Origin: JBBQDZ01 sp038320185
Lineage (GTDB): Bacteria > Actinomycetota > Thermoleophilia > Gaiellales > Gaiellaceae
Direction of reading: 5' to 3'
DNA length: 9,069 bases
NCBI GenBank assembly: GCA_038320185.1
Contig: JBBQDZ010000096.1
Span: 1-9,069 of the forward strand
Part shown: one piece after another, positions 5,980-9,069 of the stretch
Numbering within the stretch: the stretch's first letter is position 1
Layout of the letters: every line of letters starts with the position of its first letter
The notes under the pieces: generated by a model
What the model was told of the DNA's origin: nothing
Seen by the model: only the letters and a program-made list of their open reading frames with translations
Databases searched by the model: none
Translations under genes and position numbers: made by a program

Positions 5980-6582
5980 GTGTTCACAGGCATCGTCCGC
6001 GAGCGTGGAGTCGTGCGGTCCGTCGAGAGCGTCGGCGGTGGCGGTGGCGGTGGTGTGCGCCTCGCCGTCGCAGCTTCCGGGACCGCGGCCACCGTCGGTG
6101 TGGGCGATTCGGTGGCGATCGACGGCGCGTGCCTGACCGTCGTCGAGGTCTCCGAGGACACGATCGCGTTCGACGCGGTTCCCGAGACGCTCTCTCATAC
6201 GACGCTCGAGGCGCTCTCCGAAGGTTCGCTCGTGAACGTCGAGCGTGCGCTCCACGCGGGCGACCCCCTCGGCGGCCACTTCGTGCAGGGCCACGTGGAC
6301 GCGGTCGGCCTGATCAGATCGAGCGATCCGGAGGGCAACAGCGTGCGCATGTGGATCGAGGCGCCGCCGGCGATCCTTCGCTACTGCGTCGAGAAGGGTT
6401 CGATCGCCCTGGACGGGGTCTCGCTCACGATCGCCGAGCTTGCCGACGACGCCTTCGCGGTCGCGCTCGTCCCGCACACCCTTGTAGCCACCACCCTCGG
6501 CGAGCGCCGGCCCGGGGACCGCGTGAACCTCGAGCCCGACCTCCTGGCGAAGTACGTCGAGCGCCTCGCGGCACCCCGCTAA
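5980..6582 (+). CDS. ribE: Riboflavin synthase, alpha subunit type
   Basis: This enzyme dismutates two molecules of 6,7-dimethyl-8-ribityllumazine to riboflavin and the pyrimidine that RibH recycles; it normally works as a cytoplasmic homotrimer. The 200-residue protein starts with the diagnostic MFTGIV and has the two homologous lumazine-binding barrels, seen as GDSVAIDGACLTV (42-54) and KGSIALDGVSLTI (139-151). GGHFVQGHVDAVG (98-110) lies at the domain junction. Total length is ordinary. An unusual run of seven glycines (19-25) interrupts the first barrel between MFTGIVRERGVVRSV and RLAVA, probably in a surface loop. GTG 5980 is fixed by the conserved N-terminus; it lacks a Shine-Dalgarno site and follows TAGCCT at leaderless spacing. 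An upstream region with repeats and a dyad may control it. The ribBA gene begins 17 bases after its stop. Confidence 0.96.
   Translation: MFTGIVRERGVVRSVESVGGGGGGGVRLAVAASGTAATVGVGDSVAIDGACLTVVEVSEDTIAFDAVPETLSHTTLEALSEGSLVNVERALHAGDPLGGHFVQGHVDAVGLIRSSDPEGNSVRMWIEAPPAILRYCVEKGSIALDGVSLTIAELADDAFAVALVPHTLVATTLGERRPGDRVNLEPDLLAKYVERLAAPR
6034..6054 (+). repeat. GGCGGT tandem repeat encoding seven glycines in ribE
   Basis: Alternating GGC and GGT codons, three GGCGGT units plus one GGT, encode Gly19-Gly25 of riboflavin synthase. Such a hexamer repeat can change length by slippage in multiples of two residues without a frameshift. It sits at a loop position of the first barrel, where length variation should be tolerated. 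Confidence 0.9.
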
Positions 6583-6587
6583 GGGGC

Positions 6588-6593
6588 TACGAT
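6588..6593 (+). promoter_or_regulatory. Candidate -10 box (TACGAT) for ribBA
   Basis: TACGAT lies in the 17-base gap between ribE and ribBA and ends six bases before ATG 6600, so an mRNA would begin at or beside the ATG. The gap has no Shine-Dalgarno sequence. The hexamer differs from TATAAT at two positions and keeps the important first, second and last bases. Confidence 0.5.
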
Positions 6594-6599
6594 CACCCG

Positions 6600-7868
6600 A
6601 TGGCGGCCGTGCGCGCCCTCCCGGACACCTCGTCCTTTGCGTCGATCGCGGAGGCAATCGAGGACATCCGCAGTGGGCGCTTCGTCGTCGTCGTCGATGC
6701 CGACGACCGCGAGAACGAGGGCGACCTGACGATCGCCGCGCAGTTCGCGACGCCCGAGGCGATCAACTTCATGACAAAGCAGGCACGGGGCCTGATCTGC
6801 CTCTGCCTCACCGAGGATCGCTGCGACGAGCTCGGCCTCCGTCAGATGACCGATCGCAACGAGACGCCATACGGTACCGCCTTCACCGTCTCGATCGAGG
6901 CGCGTGAGGGGATCACCACCGGTATCTCGGCCCCGGACCGCTCGCGCACGATCCAGGTCGCCGTGGATCCGTCCTCGCGCCCCGAGGACCTCGTGCAGCC
7001 CGGACACGTCTTCCCGTTGCGCGCGCGGCTCGGCGGCGTCCTGCGACGCGCTGGCCAGACGGAGGCGGCTGTCGACCTGGCGCGTCTCGCGGGGCTCATC
7101 CCCGCCGGCGTCGTCTGCGAGGTGATGAACGAGGACGGCACGATGGCGCGCGTCCCCGACCTGATCCCGTACTGCGAGCGGCACGGGCTCAAGCTGATCA
7201 CCGTCGCCGACCTGATCGAGTACCGGCGCCGCACCGAGCGGCTCGTGGAGCGTGAGACGAGCGTCCGCCTTCCCACCGCCTACGGCGAGTTCACGGCCGT
7301 CGCGTTCCGGGAGACGCTGACGGACAAGCATCACGTCGCGCTCGTAAAGGGGCGGGTCGAGGGCGAGCAGGACGTTCTCGTGCGCGTCCATTCGGAGTGC
7401 CTCACCGGCGACGTCTTCCACTCCCTGCGCTGCGACTGCGGCGAGCAGCTCGAGCTCGCGCTGCAGAGGATCGGGGCCGAGGAGCGCGGAGTGCTCCTCT
7501 ACATGGCGCAGGAAGGCCGCGGCATCGGCCTTCTGAACAAGCTTCGCGCCTATGAGCTGCAGGAGCGCGGCCTCGACACCGTCGAGGCGAATCTCGAGCT
7601 CGGCTTCCCCGCAGACGCGCGCGACTTCGGCATCGGCAACCAGATCCTCGCGGAGCTCGGGCTCTCCACGATCCGGATCCTCACGAACAACCCGAAGAAG
7701 CTGACGGGCCTCGAGGGATACGGTCTCACCGTGGTGGAGCAGGTGCCGATTGAGGTGCCCTCGAACCTGGAGAACCGGCGCTACCTCGAGACCAAGCGCT
7801 CGAAGCTCGGGCACCGCCTCCACCATCAGGACCTTCGCTTCGAGCCCGAGCAGCAGGGCGACGCATGA
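6600..7868 (+). CDS. ribBA: Bifunctional DHBP synthase / GTP cyclohydrolase II (RibBA)
   Basis: This fusion supplies both precursors of riboflavin: the RibB half makes 3,4-dihydroxy-2-butanone 4-phosphate from ribulose 5-phosphate, and the RibA half opens GTP. The protein has 422 residues. The RibB domain (about 1-205) aligns with E. coli RibB without gaps in the active-site segments, so numbering matches: Arg37, Glu38, Glu40 and Asp42 in DRENEGD, His136 in GHVFPL and Glu174 are present. The histidine expected at position 153 (GHTEA), a catalytic metal ligand, is Gln (codon CAG 7056-7058). The RibA domain (about 210-405) looks intact: zinc ligands Cys267, Cys278 and Cys280, QEGRGIGLLNK, catalytic Tyr318 in RAYELQ, and the RDF arginine. 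GTP cyclohydrolase II activity is therefore well supported; RibB activity is less certain. ATG 6600 directly follows a -10-like TACGAT. The stop overlaps the ribH ATG (ATGA). Confidence 0.95.
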   Translation: MAAVRALPDTSSFASIAEAIEDIRSGRFVVVVDADDRENEGDLTIAAQFATPEAINFMTKQARGLICLCLTEDRCDELGLRQMTDRNETPYGTAFTVSIEAREGITTGISAPDRSRTIQVAVDPSSRPEDLVQPGHVFPLRARLGGVLRRAGQTEAAVDLARLAGLIPAGVVCEVMNEDGTMARVPDLIPYCERHGLKLITVADLIEYRRRTERLVERETSVRLPTAYGEFTAVAFRETLTDKHHVALVKGRVEGEQDVLVRVHSECLTGDVFHSLRCDCGEQLELALQRIGAEERGVLLYMAQEGRGIGLLNKLRAYELQERGLDTVEANLELGFPADARDFGIGNQILAELGLSTIRILTNNPKKLTGLEGYGLTVVEQVPIEVPSNLENRRYLETKRSKLGHRLHHQDLRFEPEQQGDA

Positions 7869-8599
7869 ACCGGCGGCTCGAGCCCGACAACCCGTGGCCA
7901 CAGCGCCGCGGGACCCGCGCGGAGCCGCCGGAGCCGGCACCGGAACGAAGCGACGGTGAGGCGCCGGCAGCAGCCGTGGCGTCCGCCGAGGAGCCGGAGC
8001 CCGCCGGCCAGAGTGTCGTCGCGGAGCCCGAGGCTCCGGCGGAGACGCCGCCCGAGCCGGAGGCCGAGCCCGAAGACGATGCAGCGGCGAGCCTCGATCA
8101 CGCTCCGGGCATGTTCCGCGTACCCGACGGCTACTCCGTCCTCGAGGGCGACGCCCGAGGCGGCCGCCGCACGGTGGGAGTCGTCGTTGCCCGCTTCAAC
8201 CGCGAGATCACGAGGCCGCTCCTCGAAGGGGCGCTGGAGGCGCTGGCCGCCGCGGGGGTGGCGCGGGATGCGATCCTCGTCATGCCCGTGCCGGGCGCGT
8301 TCGAGCTCCCGATCGCCGCGATGGCGCTCGCGAAGACGCGCCGCTACTCCTGCATCATCGCCCTCGGCTGCGTCATCCGCGGCGAGACCTCACACTTCGA
8401 CTTCGTCGCAGGGGAAGCGGCCAGCGGCCTTCAGCTTGCGGCGATCGAGACCGGCGTGCCGGTCTCCTTCGGCGTCCTCACCTGCGAGACACGCGAGCAG
8501 GCGGAGGCCCGCGTCGACCGCGGCGCCGAGGCGGCACGCACGGCGCTCGAGATGGCCGACGCGTTCTCGCAGCTGCGCGCGACCGCCGCGACCCGGTAG
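7865..8599 (+). CDS. ribH: 6,7-dimethyl-8-ribityllumazine synthase with long disordered N-terminal extension
   Basis: RibH condenses the ribitylaminopyrimidine with dihydroxybutanone phosphate to form the riboflavin synthase substrate. The family usually has about 155 residues; this protein has 244. Residues 1-82 are low complexity: 49 of 82 are Pro, Glu or Ala, with a basic start (RR, QRRGTR) and an acidic remainder (PPEPEAEPEDD). The catalytic domain begins near SVLEGD and shows VVARFNREIT, PGAFELP, GCVIRGETSHFDF (with the catalytic histidine) and FGVLTCETREQA. The usual loop GTKAGN before NKG is missing; ARVDRGAEAA runs straight on. ATG 7865 overlaps the ribBA stop as ATGA and argues for coupled translation of the long form. 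An in-frame ATG at 8111 would give a standard 162-residue enzyme but has no Shine-Dalgarno or -10-like sequence. The extension keeps strong third-position G/C bias, supporting that it is translated. Confidence 0.95.
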   Translation: MNRRLEPDNPWPQRRGTRAEPPEPAPERSDGEAPAAAVASAEEPEPAGQSVVAEPEAPAETPPEPEAEPEDDAAASLDHAPGMFRVPDGYSVLEGDARGGRRTVGVVVARFNREITRPLLEGALEALAAAGVARDAILVMPVPGAFELPIAAMALAKTRRYSCIIALGCVIRGETSHFDFVAGEAASGLQLAAIETGVPVSFGVLTCETREQAEARVDRGAEAARTALEMADAFSQLRATAATR

Positions 8600-8600
8600 C

Positions 8601-8606
8601 TACACT
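8601..8606 (+). promoter_or_regulatory. Candidate -10 box (TACACT) for rpmB
   Basis: TACACT starts just after the ribH stop and ends 10 bases before the rpmB ATG, giving a predicted leader of only about three bases. It is identical to the hexamer before def. No Shine-Dalgarno sequence or clear -35 box is seen. A separate promoter makes sense for a ribosomal protein gene at the end of a vitamin cluster. Confidence 0.5.
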
Positions 8607-8616
8607 TCCGGCCGCG

Positions 8617-8838
8617 ATGTCCAAAGTCTGCTCCTCCTGCGGAAAGAAGCCGTCGTTCGGGCACAACCGCTCGCACTCGATGGTGGCGACGAAGCGACGG
8701 TTCGATCCGAATCTCCAGCGTGTCCGGGTGCTCGTGGACGGCGTCGCCCGCCGCGTCTACGTCTGCACGCGCTGCCTGAAGGGCGGCCGCGTCGAGAAAT
8801 CGCCGAAGGTGACGCGCACCTCCGGCGAGCCTGGCTAG
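8617..8838 (+). CDS. rpmB: Large ribosomal subunit protein bL28, zinc-binding form
   Basis: bL28 is a small basic protein of the 50S subunit. The 73-residue product matches the family along its whole length: the FGHNRSHSMVATKRRF segment, then PNLQRVRVLVDG and VYVCTRCLKGG. Cys5, Cys8, Cys50 and Cys53 form two CxxC pairs, so this is the zinc-containing form; organisms that also carry a cysteine-free paralogue often repress that copy under zinc sufficiency. ATG 8617 gives the expected N-terminus MSKVC. The gene lies 17 bases after ribH and has its own -10-like hexamer, so it may be transcribed separately. A G+C-rich hairpin follows nine bases after the TAG stop. Confidence 0.97.
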   Translation: MSKVCSSCGKKPSFGHNRSHSMVATKRRFDPNLQRVRVLVDGVARRVYVCTRCLKGGRVEKSPKVTRTSGEPG

Positions 8839-8847
8839 ACCTTCGCT

Positions 8848-8877
8848 GAGCGCGCGGCGGCGGAGCCGTCGCGCCTC
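8848..8877 (+). terminator. Hairpin after rpmB, possible terminator without a T tract
   Basis: GCGCGGCGG (8852-8860) and CCGTCGCGC (8866-8874) form a 9-bp stem with one G-U pair and a five-base loop. GAG and CTC extend it by three pairs past a single bulged C. It begins nine bases after the rpmB stop. No run of T follows (the next bases are CAAGAAGC), so classical intrinsic termination is doubtful. Stem-only terminators or 3'-end-stabilising hairpins are described in high-G+C bacteria. Confidence 0.5.
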
Positions 8878-8977
8878 CAAGAAGCACCGATCACAACGAG
8901 CACGGGGCCGCTGCGGCACGCTGAGCGGAGTCAAGTCGTCTGACGTGGTGTAACGCCCTCGCTCGTCGGATGGATGC

Positions 8978-9069
8978 TCAGGCTGGTTGGAGTGCGCGCA
9001 CCTCCTCTCGGGCTGGTTCGCGCTCGTTCTCGTCGACGAGGACGAGCGCGAGCGATTCGGCGGAGAGGT
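8978..9069 (-). CDS. Possible 3' end of an unidentified convergent gene
   Basis: Reading leftward from the window edge, one frame is open for 29 codons and stops at TGA (8980-8978). It ends in ESLALVLVDENEREPAR followed by EEVRALQPA. The composition and G/C-biased third positions are plausible for a real C-terminus, but the piece is short and I recognise no family. The + strand over 8999-9069 also reads a protein-like frame (HLLSGWFALVLVDEDERERF) because the region contains a long palindrome, so neither strand is secure. Between the rpmB hairpin and this piece (8878-8977) I see no gene. Confidence 0.22.
   Translation of the reverse strand, partial: LSAESLALVLVDENEREPAREEVRALQPA
9016..9053. 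repeat. 38-bp near-perfect palindrome near the window end
   Basis: Two abutting 19-base arms centred between 9034 and 9035 are complementary at 17 of 19 positions; the two exceptions become G-U pairs in the + strand RNA. The centre is GTCGAC. It may reflect alternating GAG/GAC and CTC/GTC codons if the region is coding, or be a structural or regulatory dyad. Confidence 0.75.

Noticed and set aside
6579..7940. A 453-codon minus-strand open frame opposite ribBA
   Set aside because: It mirrors the codon bias of ribBA, with no family motif or start signal; it is a shadow of the sense gene.
8431..8934. Minus-strand open frame across ribH and rpmB
   Set aside because: It is antisense to two certain genes, its text is low-complexity Arg/Ala, and it has no motif.
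1..9069. A mobile element, defence island, tRNA or rRNA gene
   Set aside because: No transposase, integrase, terminal repeats, attachment site, tRNA-like fold or rRNA sequence was seen. Gene content and order are those of a vertically inherited core region.

Overview
This window is a dense, strongly G+C-rich (roughly 70% by eye) stretch of bacterial core chromosome, with every recognisable gene on the + strand. The gene order priA-def-fmt-rsmB-rpe-ribD-...-ribE-ribBA-ribH is typical of Actinomycetota. Strong G/C bias at third codon positions, GTG starts and the apparent lack of Shine-Dalgarno sites fit that phylum. I would guess a deep class such as Thermoleophilia, partly because PriA keeps intact helicase motifs that mycobacterial and streptomycete PriA proteins have lost. 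That class-level placement is an inference.

Layout: the window opens inside priA (replication restart helicase, 1-1350). A translation block follows: def (1384-1953), fmt (1950-2789) and rsmB (2786-3994), covering N-terminal deformylation, initiator tRNA formylation and 16S rRNA m5C methylation. Next come rpe (4005-4688), ribD (4685-5626) and an unrecognised 85-residue gene (5610-5867). After a 112-base gap carrying tandem 11-bp repeats and a dyad come ribE (5980-6582), ribBA (6600-7868), ribH (7865-8599) and finally rpmB (8617-8838, ribosomal protein L28). The last 231 bases hold a hairpin after rpmB, a 38-bp near-palindrome and possibly the tail of a convergent gene.

How the genes work together: RibBA, RibD, RibH and RibE supply every enzyme from GTP and ribulose 5-phosphate to riboflavin except the intermediate phosphatase. 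Rpe interconverts ribulose 5-phosphate, the RibB-domain substrate, with xylulose 5-phosphate. No ribF, riboflavin transporter gene or FMN riboswitch is visible.

Junctions fall into two classes. Genes that overlap their predecessor (fmt, rsmB, ribD, the 85-residue gene, ribH) look translationally coupled. All five genes preceded by a gap (def, rpe, ribE, ribBA, rpmB) have a TANNNT -10-like hexamer 6-11 bases before the start codon, which suggests leaderless or nearly leaderless transcripts.

I found no defence, mobile or otherwise exotic system. The points most worth a second look are the RibBA His-to-Gln change at a catalytic metal-ligand position, the long Pro/Glu/Ala-rich N-terminal extension of RibH together with loss of a loop linked to its assembly, the repeat-bearing region before ribE, the 85-residue gene, and an fmt gene whose conserved N-terminus lies upstream of any standard start codon.
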